Shown here piece by piece: positions 1-7,861 of a DNA stretch of 46,837 nucleotides. How positions within the stretch are numbered: position 1 is the first letter of the stretch; each line of letters starts with the position of its first letter. The stretch covers positions 1-46,837 of the forward strand of contig CAJUEV010000010.1 in the NCBI GenBank assembly GCA_910585785.1. Direction: 5' to 3'. The position numbers and the translations under genes are program-made. The notes below the pieces were generated by a model, which saw only the letters and a list, made by a program, of their open reading frames with translations, had not been told where the DNA came from and made no database searches. The stretch comes from an uncultured Christensenella sp. (GTDB taxonomy: Bacteria > Bacillota > Clostridia > Christensenellales > Borkfalkiaceae).

Positions 1-55
1 GAGCAGCTGATTCGTAATCAGCAGGTCGCCGGTTCGAATCCGGCCAGTAGCTCCA
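1..55 (+). tRNA. tRNA-Thr (anticodon CGT), 5' end cut off by the window
   Basis: The anticodon stem GCTGA/TCAGC closes the loop TTCGTAA, giving anticodon CGT, which reads ACG (Thr). The T arm (GCCGG, TTCGAAT, CCGGC) and the encoded CCA end at 53-55 are visible. The D arm and the 5' acceptor strand lie outside the window. Confidence 0.9.
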
Positions 56-113
56 AAAGCCCGTTTTTAGGTAATTTTTAAAAGAAAATTGCTTCAAACT
101 ACGGGCTTTTCAT
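55..113 (+). terminator. Possible terminator downstream of tRNA-Thr
   Basis: The arms AAAAGCCCGT (55-64) and ACGGGCTTTT (101-110) are perfect complements and end in a T run. The loop is large (36 nt) and AT-rich, so this could instead be the remnant of an integration next to the tRNA. Confidence 0.45.
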
Positions 114-195
114 TTGCTAATCACTTTTTTTAATATTCATAGAGAAACTTATTCAATTTTAATCAGTAAATAGCAGCAAATTAGGAGTTTACATT

Positions 196-1137
196 ATGCA
201 ATATTCTAAAGATGAAATGACAGCTTTTATACTTCTAAAAGTACTTTATGATAATGCTTGTGAAGAATGGAATCAAATGCGTAACTTATTGAAAAATGAT
301 ACAAAAACAGAAGAAATAGACGCTTACTTTGAGAAAATATTTGGTTCTGGAATAAAAGAAAGGTTATTGCAACCCGATACTGCTCTTTTCCGTGCAAGGC
401 AAATTAAAACGAAAGATTGGGATGAAACAGGAGTAGTTAAAGATAAAATTAGTGAGCAAGCATATTCTATAATTATAAAACCCGAAGATTTGAAACTTTT
501 CAATGATTCAGGTGATTTATTTGTTTCCGCAGATAATGTACTATTGTATAAGTTAGCCAATATGAAAAAATTTACTGGGAAACAATTGAAGCAATTTGAT
601 GCTCTTAATAAAAAATATTCTGCACCTTCGTTTTATGGGTTTTCGGCATTAAAGAGTGGAAGTCCACCTAAAAAGTTTCGTCAAAATCAGCGGTTAAGTA
701 CAAAGAATGATAATTATCTATACTTAGCGATGGATATTGAAACGGCAATTTATGAAATGCGTCCTGCAATAAATCAATCATATAGTGTAGCAAAAGGGAA
801 ATTAAAAAAACCTGTTAGATTGGCTGAATTGCAGGATGTTTCTAAGTATGATGAGTTTACCGATTTTGCAATTGGTAATATAATATCAAAAATAAGTGAA
901 CCTAATACAGATAATGACATTGATTTCTATAGAATCACACAACGCCTTGCTCACTTTATAAAAGCAAAAAAGTTTGATGGCATTGTTTACAAAAGTTCAA
1001 TTAAAGATAATGGAGTCAACATATTGCTTTTTAACCCTAAATCAGTACAGTTCACCGAAACATCTGTTGTTTCAATTGATTCAATAAAAGTAGATTTTCA
1101 TATAGATTTTCCGTTTAACAATAAGGATACTGATTAA
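196..1137 (+). CDS. RES-domain protein (NAD+-degrading toxin-like), orphan
   Basis: This 313-residue protein has the RES fold signature. An early LFRAR segment (about residue 60) is followed by a region of the form R-L-S-x-N-D-x-Y-L-Y-L-A-x-D-x-E-T-A-I-x-E-x-R-P (about residues 165-195), and the C-terminal part contains GIVYKSS..NG.N.LLF. RES proteins of the Xre-RES toxin-antitoxin class break down NAD+. An N-terminal helical extension of about 60 residues, before the RES core, resembles the HEPN-like extensions seen on larger RES proteins. An AGGAG site lies 8 nt before the ATG. No Xre/antitoxin gene sits beside it: upstream is only tRNA-Thr and downstream an unrelated operon. Base and codon use are markedly AT-richer than the neighbours, so horizontal arrival next to the tRNA is likely. 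The activity itself is inferred. Confidence 0.75.
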   Translation: MQYSKDEMTAFILLKVLYDNACEEWNQMRNLLKNDTKTEEIDAYFEKIFGSGIKERLLQPDTALFRARQIKTKDWDETGVVKDKISEQAYSIIIKPEDLKLFNDSGDLFVSADNVLLYKLANMKKFTGKQLKQFDALNKKYSAPSFYGFSALKSGSPPKKFRQNQRLSTKNDNYLYLAMDIETAIYEMRPAINQSYSVAKGKLKKPVRLAELQDVSKYDEFTDFAIGNIISKISEPNTDNDIDFYRITQRLAHFIKAKKFDGIVYKSSIKDNGVNILLFNPKSVQFTETSVVSIDSIKVDFHIDFPFNNKDTD

Positions 1138-1239
1138 TCTTTTTATGCCTTTTACAAATTTTTTAAAAACAATAAACCTAAGATATAAGTTTAATGTGTC
1201 GTATGCACAAAAACGACATTTTTTAAAAATAATTATATT

Positions 1240-1259
1240 TGTTATTTTAATAACATTTT
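1240..1259 (+). terminator. Weak hairpin after the RES gene
   Basis: TGTTATT/AATAACA form a 7-bp stem followed by TTTTAA. It lies in the 269-bp AT-rich gap 1138-1406, in which no gene is visible. Confidence 0.3.
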
Positions 1260-1324
1260 AAATTGTTAATCACTCGAACGCAACAAGCATTTAAGCAAAA
1301 CTTTTCAAGTATTTTTTACTGTCA

Positions 1325-1356
1325 AAGAATCTTCCTTTACCGGAAGGTTCTTTTTT
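1325..1356 (+). terminator. Rho-independent terminator
   Basis: An 11-bp stem, AAGAATCTTCC with GGAAGGTTCTT (one G-T pair), has a 6-nt loop and a run of six T. It insulates the following glycosyltransferase operon from the RES gene. Confidence 0.8.
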
Positions 1357-1384
1357 GTCGTTTAACGGAAGTTTCGCATATAAT
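1355..1384 (+). promoter_or_regulatory. Putative promoter of the glycosyltransferase/collagen operon
   Basis: TATAAT (1379-1384) is preceded 18 bp upstream by TTGTCG (1355-1360), an acceptable sigma-A match. The same bases read CATATAAT (1377-1384), which also fits the mother-cell sigma -10 pattern CATAnnnT. No convincing sigma-E or sigma-K -35 was found, so which sigma factor reads it cannot be decided from sequence. Confidence 0.4.
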
Positions 1385-1406
1385 GTAATACTGCAAGAGG
1401 GGGAGT

Positions 1407-2486
1407 ATGACTTTAAGCGTATGCCTTATAGTAAAAAACGAAGAAGAAGTTATTGCGCGCTGTCTTGACTGCGCGCGTAAATTTGCCGACGAAATAATAA
1501 TTGTCGAAACCGGTTCTACGGACAAAACCCGTGAAATAGCCTGCAAATACACGGACAAAATTTATGATTTTGAGTGGAAGGACGACTTTTCAGCCGCCCG
1601 CAATTTTGCCTTTGACAAAGCGGTTTGCGATTACGTAATGTGGCTTGACGCCGACGACGTTGTTACCGATGAAAATTGCGAAAAAATCAGGCGGCTTATG
1701 GAGTGCGCGGACTTTGATATGGTGTTTTTGCCGTATGTAACCGCTATGGACGAAGATAAGCCTTCCTTCGAATATTACCGCGAAAGGATAATGCGCAGAA
1801 GTTGTAACTATCGCTTTAAAGGCGCCGTGCACGAAGCGGTTGTGCCCGCAGGTAAAATAGTTTACGCGAACGCGCAAATTTTTCATAAAAAAATTAAGGA
1901 AGGCAAGCCTTTACGCAATCTTCAAATTTATCAAAAGATGATTGCCTGCGGCATATGCCTTGACGAACGCGAAAAATTTTATTACGGAAGGGAATTGTTT
2001 TTCAATAAAATGTACCGCGAAAGCATAGCCGTGCTTGAAGATTTTTTGGCAGGCGAAGGCTGGGTGGAAAACAAAATAGAGGCGTGCCTGAATTTGTTCG
2101 GCGCATATTCGGCGTTGGGCGAAACAGATAAAGCCTATGCCGCTTTAATAAAATCGTTTTTATTTGCTCCGCCCAGAAGCGAAGCGTGCTGTGCTTTGGG
2201 CGAAAAATTTATGTGCGAAAACGACGTTAAATCGGCTATATTCTGGTATCAATCTGCAATTGCGGCGCACGACGGGCGGGATAGCGGCGCTTTTGTAAAT
2301 TTGGACTACGGCGGATTTATACCCTGTATGCAGTTATGCGTTTTATACGACCGTCTGGGGGAATATCAACGGGCGGCCGAATACAACGAACGTGCCGGTA
2401 AAATTAAACCGCATAATAATAGTTATTTAAGTAACAAGAAATATTTTGAAGATATAAGAGGTATTAAAACCCAAAATGACAACTGA
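1407..2486 (+). CDS. Family 2 glycosyltransferase with TPR-like C-terminal half (SunS/SgtA-like)
   Basis: The 359-residue protein opens with the GT-A nucleotide-binding segment SVCLIVKNEEE (residues 4-14), then VETGSTDKT and the metal-binding WLDADD motif at about residue 80, a layout typical of SunS-like and spore-coat-associated glycosyltransferases. The C-terminal half (about 170-345) is helical with TPR-like repeats. The stop overlaps the start of the collagen-like gene by 11 nt, so the two are translationally linked. In Clostridioides difficile an SgtA glycosyltransferase next to bclA3 glycosylates the BclA3 collagen-like protein; by analogy this enzyme would O-glycosylate the Thr-rich Gly-X-Thr repeats of its neighbour. 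A strong GAGGGGGAG site precedes the ATG. The sugar donor is not predictable. Confidence 0.8.
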   Translation: MTLSVCLIVKNEEEVIARCLDCARKFADEIIIVETGSTDKTREIACKYTDKIYDFEWKDDFSAARNFAFDKAVCDYVMWLDADDVVTDENCEKIRRLMECADFDMVFLPYVTAMDEDKPSFEYYRERIMRRSCNYRFKGAVHEAVVPAGKIVYANAQIFHKKIKEGKPLRNLQIYQKMIACGICLDEREKFYYGRELFFNKMYRESIAVLEDFLAGEGWVENKIEACLNLFGAYSALGETDKAYAALIKSFLFAPPRSEACCALGEKFMCENDVKSAIFWYQSAIAAHDGRDSGAFVNLDYGGFIPCMQLCVLYDRLGEYQRAAEYNERAGKIKPHNNSYLSNKKYFEDIRGIKTQNDN

Positions 2487-3129
2487 ATTTTTTAATGTTT
2501 TTTTCGGCTGTTTTGACGACGGCTGCGGCGGCTGCCGTCCGCACGCACACGGTTGCGGCGGAAGCGTAAAAACCGTCTATGTAAACACGCTTACGGGTAT
2601 AACGGGTCCGACGGGTCCCACCGGAGCAACAGGCCCCGCCGGCCCTGCGGGTACAGGAGCGACAGGCGCAACGGGTGCTACCGGTCCCACAGGTCCTACC
2701 GGTCCTACCGGTATAACAGGTCCCGCAGGTACGGGAACGACAGGTGCAACCGGTGCTACCGGTCCCACAGGTCCCACCGGTCCCACAGGTCCCACTGGTC
2801 CCACAGGTCCCACTGGTCCCACAGGTCCCACCGGTCCTACCGGTATAACAGGTCCCGCAGGTACCGGAGCGACAGGTGCAACCGGTGCTACCGGTGCGGC
2901 GGCTACCATATTGGTAGGTACTACCGACACAGGCGAACCTGATACGCCCGCGCTTGTAACCAACAGCGGAACTCCCGAAGCCGCGGTTTTGAATTTTGTA
3001 ATTCCGCGCGGCGCAACCGGCGCAACAGGAGCAACCGGTATAACAGGCGCTGACGGCGCCGTCGGTGCAACAGGTCCCACGGGGGCAACCGGCGCAACCG
3101 AGCAGGTAACGCAAGGGAAATTTCGGCAA
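2476..3129 (+). CDS. BclA-like collagen-like spore-surface protein, 5' part (gene interrupted by a recombinase element)
   Basis: This segment encodes 218 residues. A short Cys/His-rich N-terminus (residues 11-28, several Cys) is followed by Gly-X-Y triplets dominated by GPT, GAT and GIT. A non-collagen insert (about residues 138-176, with VTNSG and FVIPRG) is followed by more GAT triplets. Such proteins form the hair-like nap of the exosporium and are glycosylated on Thr. At 3122-3133 the frame enters the att core; beyond it the frame runs on to a stop at 3571-3573 through about 147 residues that are antisense to the peptidase gene and are not a real domain. The missing C-terminal part is found in the same codon phase at 9412-9963. 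After excision the joined protein would be 401 residues. The ATG overlaps the end of the glycosyltransferase gene; a GAGG site lies 14 nt upstream. Confidence 0.85.
2707..2895 (+). repeat. Tandem Gly-X-Thr coding repeats
   Basis: Nine-base units of the form GGTCCCACM run in tandem from 2761 to 2840. They are flanked by two almost identical copies of a roughly 57-bp block (from 2707 and from 2839) that starts ACCGGTATAACAGGTCCCGC. Units are interchangeable in frame, so slippage or recombination would change stalk length without a frameshift. Confidence 0.8.
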
Positions 3130-3150
3130 ATAAAAAAATGGATTCAAATT
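3106..3150 (+). other. attL of the serine-recombinase element
   Basis: The gene-side half-site is GTAAC (3106-3110), four bases, then GGGAAA (3115-3120). The core direct repeat TTCGGCAAATAA is at 3122-3133 and the element begins after it. The half-site is the mirror image of the one in attR. The inferred exchange dinucleotide is CA at 3127-3128. Confidence 0.7.
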
Positions 3151-3168
3151 TCTTCAAATCCATTTTCT
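3132..3168 (-). terminator. Terminator of the M60 peptidase gene (works on both strands)
   Basis: AAAATGGATT and AATCCATTTT pair around a short AT loop, with an A run on one side and a T-rich run on the other. Read on the minus strand it ends in seven T and follows the peptidase stop by about 20 bp. Read on the plus strand it would stop transcription of the interrupted collagen gene just inside the element. Confidence 0.65.
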
Positions 3169-3185
3169 TTTATAAGTTTTAAAAA

Positions 3186-6100
3186 TTATTTGTCGGTTGG
3201 CTTTTTGGCGCTGCGCGTAGTTTTTGCGGAAGTAGTTTGCTTACCGTCAGTTTTCGTTTTTTCGGCGGTCTTGGCTGTCGTCTTTCCGCTGCTTACGGGC
3301 TTTGCCGTGCTTTTTGCCGTTGTTTTTTCCTCTTTTTTGTCGGTTGCGGGTTCCGTGTTTTTAACCGGCTCTTTTTTTGTTTTGTTGTTTAAACGTTCGT
3401 CCGATTTTTTAATAAACTTGTTTTCAAATACCAGACTGCGGAACTTGGGTACGAAAATCAAAAGAAGAATAAACGCAACCAATAATGCAAACAGCAATAC
3501 GAATATTGTCAGCGCAATTCCCAGCGCGCGTTCGGCGTATATGTTGGAAGCCGCCAAAAGAGTAGCGGTGTAGGGAATACCTATTACGTTCAACATAACT
3601 TTACTTGCAGAAGTTGTTATAATTTCCACTGTGTGCTCCTTATTACTTAAATTTCCCACATAAACAGCCAGTTTACGCGCGTCGTATGTTTTACTGTCAA
3701 GGCTGATTTCAGAGTGTTTTTTGCCGTCAACATATATGTTGGCGCTGCCGTAGCCTTCGCCTACGGCAGCATAGATGCCTATGCTTTCTCCCTTGAACTT
3801 AATAACAACCTTTTGGTTTTTCTTTTGGGCGATTATATAGCCGTTGGGTTCGTCCGCAAGAGTGTTGGAGTTTACCCAGCCCGACGTCGTAAACAAAAGG
3901 TTGCTTGCGGAGGGTAAAATTCTTTGAGTGGTGGAGGCTATGCCTGCGTCAAGTTCGGTAATAATCGTAAAGTTTTTACCGGACGTTTCCATAACTTCAA
4001 GTTTCCAATATCTTCCCGAAACCTGTGCAAATTCAAGCATTGCAAGCGCTTTTTTATATTGAAGTTCGTCGCCGGAAGAAACTTCTTTGTAAGTTATGTT
4101 ATCGCTTGAAATCGAAAGTCTGTATTTTTTTATAAGCGCGTTTGCCGAGTTGCGGGTTGCTATCGAGAAGTAGTTGAAAGTCTGCTCGCGCTTGGTGTCG
4201 ATAATAAACACGTCGGGCGCTTCGGTTGTGGGCGGACGGATTCCGTTGCCGGAATATGTGGTATGGAATAATGTGCTGGTCAGTCCGTCGATAAGCCACG
4301 TCCATTTGTCCGTTTTAAATTCCGTCAGCTCGCCCGTTTCTTCGTCCTGCATTATTTCGGTTTCGTACCTGCCGCCTTGAATGTGGTTTCCGTCGGGCGC
4401 CTCAATAATTTCCCATTGGCTTTTGTCCGTTCCCGTATTAGAAAGTTTTATATTGTCCTTTTTGGAAATAAGAAATTGTGCTTCAAATACGTAATGTTCA
4501 ACGTTTTTTACGTCGGGAACGTCGGGATGATAAACGTTTGTCGCGCTAATTTCCGCAAACGCTTCGTCGCCCGCTTTGCGCATACCCAAAGCCACGCCGC
4601 CTTTGCCGCCAGTATTCAAATTGTAAAGGCGAACGGCGTAATACTGGTCTTTTTTAAGCGTTACGTTATATTTTAAATCCTCCGTATACGCGCCGCTGTA
4701 CGCTTTAAGCGTCATAATCTTTTCAAGATTTTCAAAATCGGTTCCGAAATAAGCGTAAGCGTAATCGTCGCCGCGCAACGCAAGTTCGTATTCTCCGCTT
4801 TCCGGTGCTTTCAAATAAAAGTCTACAACCTTAACTTCGTTGGTGCCCGCCGCGCTTGTGTACGAGATAGCGGGAGAGGCTACGCTTGAAATCTCGGGCG
4901 TAGCAACAGAAGTTTGCGCCATAGCTTCTTCCAATCTGGCTTCGGCGTCTTTTGCGGTTATAGTTACGTTTTTAAACGTCTGCATTTTGGCGCCGTTGTA
5001 ATTTATTCTTAAATGAATGGTAAATTCGTGAATAACTCCGTCGGAAAGTTTTACTTTGAAAGAGAATTTATCCAAAGCCCCCGTGTATTTGGGGTTGAAT
5101 GAGTAAACGTATTTTCCGTCGCCTATGCTTTTGATAGTTCCGTGTTCGGGTTTGCCTACGGAAATAATTTCAAAGCCCTTTGTTTCGCCTTCGTCTAACG
5201 AGCATATCGTTTTTCCAAGCAAATCAAACTCTACGTCTGTTCCGAAGTTTACTTTATAGTCGCCGGCTGTTTTTACGCCGTCAATTTCGCCGGCATAAAA
5301 GTTTGAAATAGGCTCGTAATTAGGCAAACTGTCTATCAGCGCAAACTGTTCTTCCGTAAAATAATCGTTGGGGATATTCGCGCAATAGAAGGTGTTGAAA
5401 TATTTTATAAAGTTCATTCCGTAAACAAGCGAACAGCGATAGGCAAAATCCGCGCGTTTCCAGATGTTTTTTGAGTCGTTGTCACGTTTTGTAACGTAAA
5501 CGGAATTTTCGCTGTAAGTGTACAACAATTCATAAAATTTGTCGGCGCCGAAAGCGTGCATTAAGTTTGCATACATACCAAGGCAGGCAAAATAACCGTA
5601 ACTTCCGTCGTCAAAATCGCCTTTCTTGTTTTTAAATGTCAAAGTTTCTGTAAGCACGCTGTAAGGATTTGCATAACCGCCGTGTTCCGCGCCGCCGCCG
5701 TTTCTTATAGTTGTGCCGACGTCGCAGGAAATTATATATGCAAGCAGGCTAAGCGCGTTGTTGCGCACTTCGCCTTCGCGCGCCGTGCCAAATCCCCAAA
5801 CCGAGCCGTAAGCCGCGCCGTGGTTATGTCCTATTTCGTGCAAAACTCCCCACGTACCGCCCGCAAGCAAGCCGCGGTAGTTTGTGGCTCCGTTAAACCA
5901 GTCGGTAGGGCAGGCGTAAGTGTGTCCGCCCAAAGCAACCGCCGCTCCTGCGGGAACGTGCCAGTCAAACATTACTTTGTTATATCTGTTGTAAACGCCG
6001 CCCGTAAACGACTCGTTTACGGAAAAGAACGAGTGCCAAAGCATTGCAAGTTTGTCAACTTCGTCTTTTTTGATTTGGCGCATATACTTTGTTGTTCCCG

Positions 6101-7430
6101 CCTCGCCGGTAGGTCCCAAAAGCGTACCGTTTTCGGTATCTATTACGCCGATAACGCCGGGCGCGTCGCGAAGATATGTATCGAAGTATTCGGGAGAGGT
6201 TACGCCAAGAATGTAGTGGGGTGTTTCAACCGCGCCCGTTATGGTGAGATTTACGTTTGAATAGCAGTTTGAAGGGCTTATATTTATCAATCCGCCGAAG
6301 GCAAATCCTATTTCGTATTCGCCGTTTTTATCAAGCGTAAACGAGGCGGAAAGCCAGGGAGTGCGTGCATTTTGCCTTTTCCATTGACTCTGCAAAAAGG
6401 GAGTGGAGGTGCCGTGGTTATATGTGTAAAAACTTCCCGCAGCGGTAAGTATATCCGCTTTTTTAAAGAAAGCGTCGCTTGTGCTGTCGACAAAGTTTAC
6501 TTTGTTGAAACCGTTTGTTATAGTTCCAATTTCACTGTTTCCTGCCGATGTAACGTCTCCGCGCCAGGCAAGAGTATTCTGCTCGCCTAGATTTAAAACT
6601 ATCCTTTCGCCCTCTTTAAGTCCATTTATACTTACTTTTACAATTTCGCCCGCAGGAACGTATAGCCCCGTCGTATGCTGTCCGCGGTATAAGGGGTCAA
6701 GCCGAATCACTTTTTTAACGGCGTTGTTTTCTACTTTAACGGCGCCGTATTGTGCGTCGGCGGCAGGGTGCTTTTTCAGCCAGCCCGTAAGCGACTCGTC
6801 CGAAGTTCTGGGCGTGTTGTCGCCTTCCGCGCGGTAAGAAGCCGCCGACCTTCTGCTTGCTTCGTGGGCAAGGTGCTGTCCCTGCGTCATAAGCATATAT
6901 TTGTAATACGCAAAATAATCGCTTTCCGAAACTCCCGCCGCCGCAGCCTGAGCGGTAAAGTCGGACGACCGTATGGCTTGGCTGGGGGAGGGATATTTTG
7001 TAAATTGAATTACGGACGTTTTAACGGAAGAGCTTTCCGTCGCGCGCCCGTACTCGGTGCGCAGTTCGTTTTTATTCGTATCGTAAATAAGTGAAAAATC
7101 GTCGGTCAAAATTTCCGGCTCTTGTCTTGCCAGATTGCGTTCGGTTACGTTTAAAATATCCGCGCGCAAAGTGGGCTGCAAGGACGATACTTCATCGTAA
7201 TCATAGCGGTTGAGCGCGTACTTATCTTTGATGGGCAACGTACTTTCGGGGGTTGTAAAATATTTGTCGTTTCTTTTACAGCCCGCCAATCCGAAAGACA
7301 GGCAAAATACAAGTGAAAGTGCAATCGCCGTGCCGCAAGAAAGTAAAGAAGTAAATTTTTTTCGCGTTCTTTTTTCAGGCGCGGCAAAAACGGGCTTTGT
7401 CGTTTCCGGGGTGTGTTTGTTCAAATTCAT
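3186..7430 (-). CDS. Surface lipoprotein with M60-like (mucin-type) zinc metallopeptidase domain
   Basis: The 1414-residue protein starts with a basic segment and a hydrophobic stretch ending in the lipobox LAGC (Cys51). The catalytic HEIGHNHG motif is at residues 531-538, with a downstream Glu in REGEVRNN about 20 residues later, as in the HExxH(8,28)E pattern of the M60/enhancin group, which cleaves mucin-type glycoproteins. Beyond it lie a cadherin/Ig-like repeat (about 740-810), a PA14-like region (about 860-930), an F5/8 type C-like carbohydrate-binding region (about 1050-1180), a beta-sandwich, one membrane helix (about 1300-1326) and a Lys/Thr/Ala-rich tail of about 80 residues. The GAGG site is directly before the ATG at 7430 but 7 nt before a TTG at codon 3 (7424), so TTG may be the true start. 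It is the only cargo gene of the element and has a good sigma-A promoter. Confidence 0.8.
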   Translation of the reverse strand: MNLNKHTPETTKPVFAAPEKRTRKKFTSLLSCGTAIALSLVFCLSFGLAGCKRNDKYFTTPESTLPIKDKYALNRYDYDEVSSLQPTLRADILNVTERNLARQEPEILTDDFSLIYDTNKNELRTEYGRATESSSVKTSVIQFTKYPSPSQAIRSSDFTAQAAAAGVSESDYFAYYKYMLMTQGQHLAHEASRRSAASYRAEGDNTPRTSDESLTGWLKKHPAADAQYGAVKVENNAVKKVIRLDPLYRGQHTTGLYVPAGEIVKVSINGLKEGERIVLNLGEQNTLAWRGDVTSAGNSEIGTITNGFNKVNFVDSTSDAFFKKADILTAAGSFYTYNHGTSTPFLQSQWKRQNARTPWLSASFTLDKNGEYEIGFAFGGLINISPSNCYSNVNLTITGAVETPHYILGVTSPEYFDTYLRDAPGVIGVIDTENGTLLGPTGEAGTTKYMRQIKKDEVDKLAMLWHSFFSVNESFTGGVYNRYNKVMFDWHVPAGAAVALGGHTYACPTDWFNGATNYRGLLAGGTWGVLHEIGHNHGAAYGSVWGFGTAREGEVRNNALSLLAYIISCDVGTTIRNGGGAEHGGYANPYSVLTETLTFKNKKGDFDDGSYGYFACLGMYANLMHAFGADKFYELLYTYSENSVYVTKRDNDSKNIWKRADFAYRCSLVYGMNFIKYFNTFYCANIPNDYFTEEQFALIDSLPNYEPISNFYAGEIDGVKTAGDYKVNFGTDVEFDLLGKTICSLDEGETKGFEIISVGKPEHGTIKSIGDGKYVYSFNPKYTGALDKFSFKVKLSDGVIHEFTIHLRINYNGAKMQTFKNVTITAKDAEARLEEAMAQTSVATPEISSVASPAISYTSAAGTNEVKVVDFYLKAPESGEYELALRGDDYAYAYFGTDFENLEKIMTLKAYSGAYTEDLKYNVTLKKDQYYAVRLYNLNTGGKGGVALGMRKAGDEAFAEISATNVYHPDVPDVKNVEHYVFEAQFLISKKDNIKLSNTGTDKSQWEIIEAPDGNHIQGGRYETEIMQDEETGELTEFKTDKWTWLIDGLTSTLFHTTYSGNGIRPPTTEAPDVFIIDTKREQTFNYFSIATRNSANALIKKYRLSISSDNITYKEVSSGDELQYKKALAMLEFAQVSGRYWKLEVMETSGKNFTIITELDAGIASTTQRILPSASNLLFTTSGWVNSNTLADEPNGYIIAQKKNQKVVIKFKGESIGIYAAVGEGYGSANIYVDGKKHSEISLDSKTYDARKLAVYVGNLSNKEHTVEIITTSASKVMLNVIGIPYTATLLAASNIYAERALGIALTIFVLLFALLVAFILLLIFVPKFRSLVFENKFIKKSDERLNNKTKKEPVKNTEPATDKKEEKTTAKSTAKPVSSGKTTAKTAEKTKTDGKQTTSAKTTRSAKKPTDK

Positions 7431-7475
7431 ACCTCAAAAAATATTTTTTGTTTTTAGTGCAAAAAGCACTTCTAT

Positions 7476-7504
7476 ATTATACAATCCGTAAATTATAAAA
7501 TCAA
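7476..7504 (-). promoter_or_regulatory. Sigma-A promoter of the M60 peptidase gene
   Basis: On the minus strand TTGATT (7504-7499), a 17-bp spacer and TATAAT (7481-7476) form a near-consensus housekeeping promoter. A 5-bp hairpin AGTGC/GCACT (7456-7470) lies at the predicted transcript start. Confidence 0.75.
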
Positions 7505-7674
7505 CCAAAAACGAAGTAAATTATTTTACGTTGCGTCAAGTCTTGTTGTTGGTTCAAGGGGAAACGTTTTTAAGTTGAACGGGGTAAAAGTAAGCGATAT
7601 TCGGGCAAAATTGCAAAATTCGACAAAATAAATAATATAATAAATTAATTCGCGCCTTAGGGGGAGAAAGTATT

Positions 7675-7833
7675 TTGGAAAGTATAAACGGTTACGAGTA
7701 CGCCGATTCTGTAACTTATGAAGACGGCGGCAAAAAAATAATGGTTATACGCAAATTTGCGGAAGAAGGCGATTTGAATAAAATCGTTTTTGAAATTGCC
7801 GCCGCGCGCGCTTGGGAAGAAGCGGATTTATAA
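7675..7833 (+). CDS. Small protein next to the recombinase; candidate directionality factor
   Basis: A 52-residue open frame starts at TTG 7675 with a GGGGGAGA site 8-9 nt upstream and ends 28 nt before the recombinase start. The product is acidic, with VTYEDGGKK in the middle and a predicted amphipathic helix rich in Ala and Glu at the C-terminus. I recognise no family with certainty. Small proteins in this position beside large serine recombinases are often recombination directionality factors, which turn an integrase into an excisionase. That role is inferred from position only. TATAAT at 7636-7641 could be the -10 of a shared promoter, with a poor -35 (TTGCAA, 19 bp away). Confidence 0.5.
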   Translation: MESINGYEYADSVTYEDGGKKIMVIRKFAEEGDLNKIVFEIAAARAWEEADL

Positions 7834-7861
7834 TTAAAATTTTTTTATAGTGGAGGACGGA

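Noticed and set aside
2761..2840. CRISPR-like short tandem repeats
   Set aside because: Units are contiguous 9-bp coding triplets with no spacers and encode collagen-like protein.
2577..3080. Minus-strand frame of 167 codons, rich in Pro, Val and Ala, opposite the collagen-like gene
   Set aside because: It is the reverse reading of the Gly-X-Thr repeats; it has no ribosome site and its repeat pattern is fully explained by the plus strand.
7611..7641. Sporulation-specific promoter for the recombinase
   Set aside because: Only TATAAT with a poor, too distant -35 was found; no CATAnnnT box precedes the recombinase, so developmental timing cannot be claimed from its promoter.
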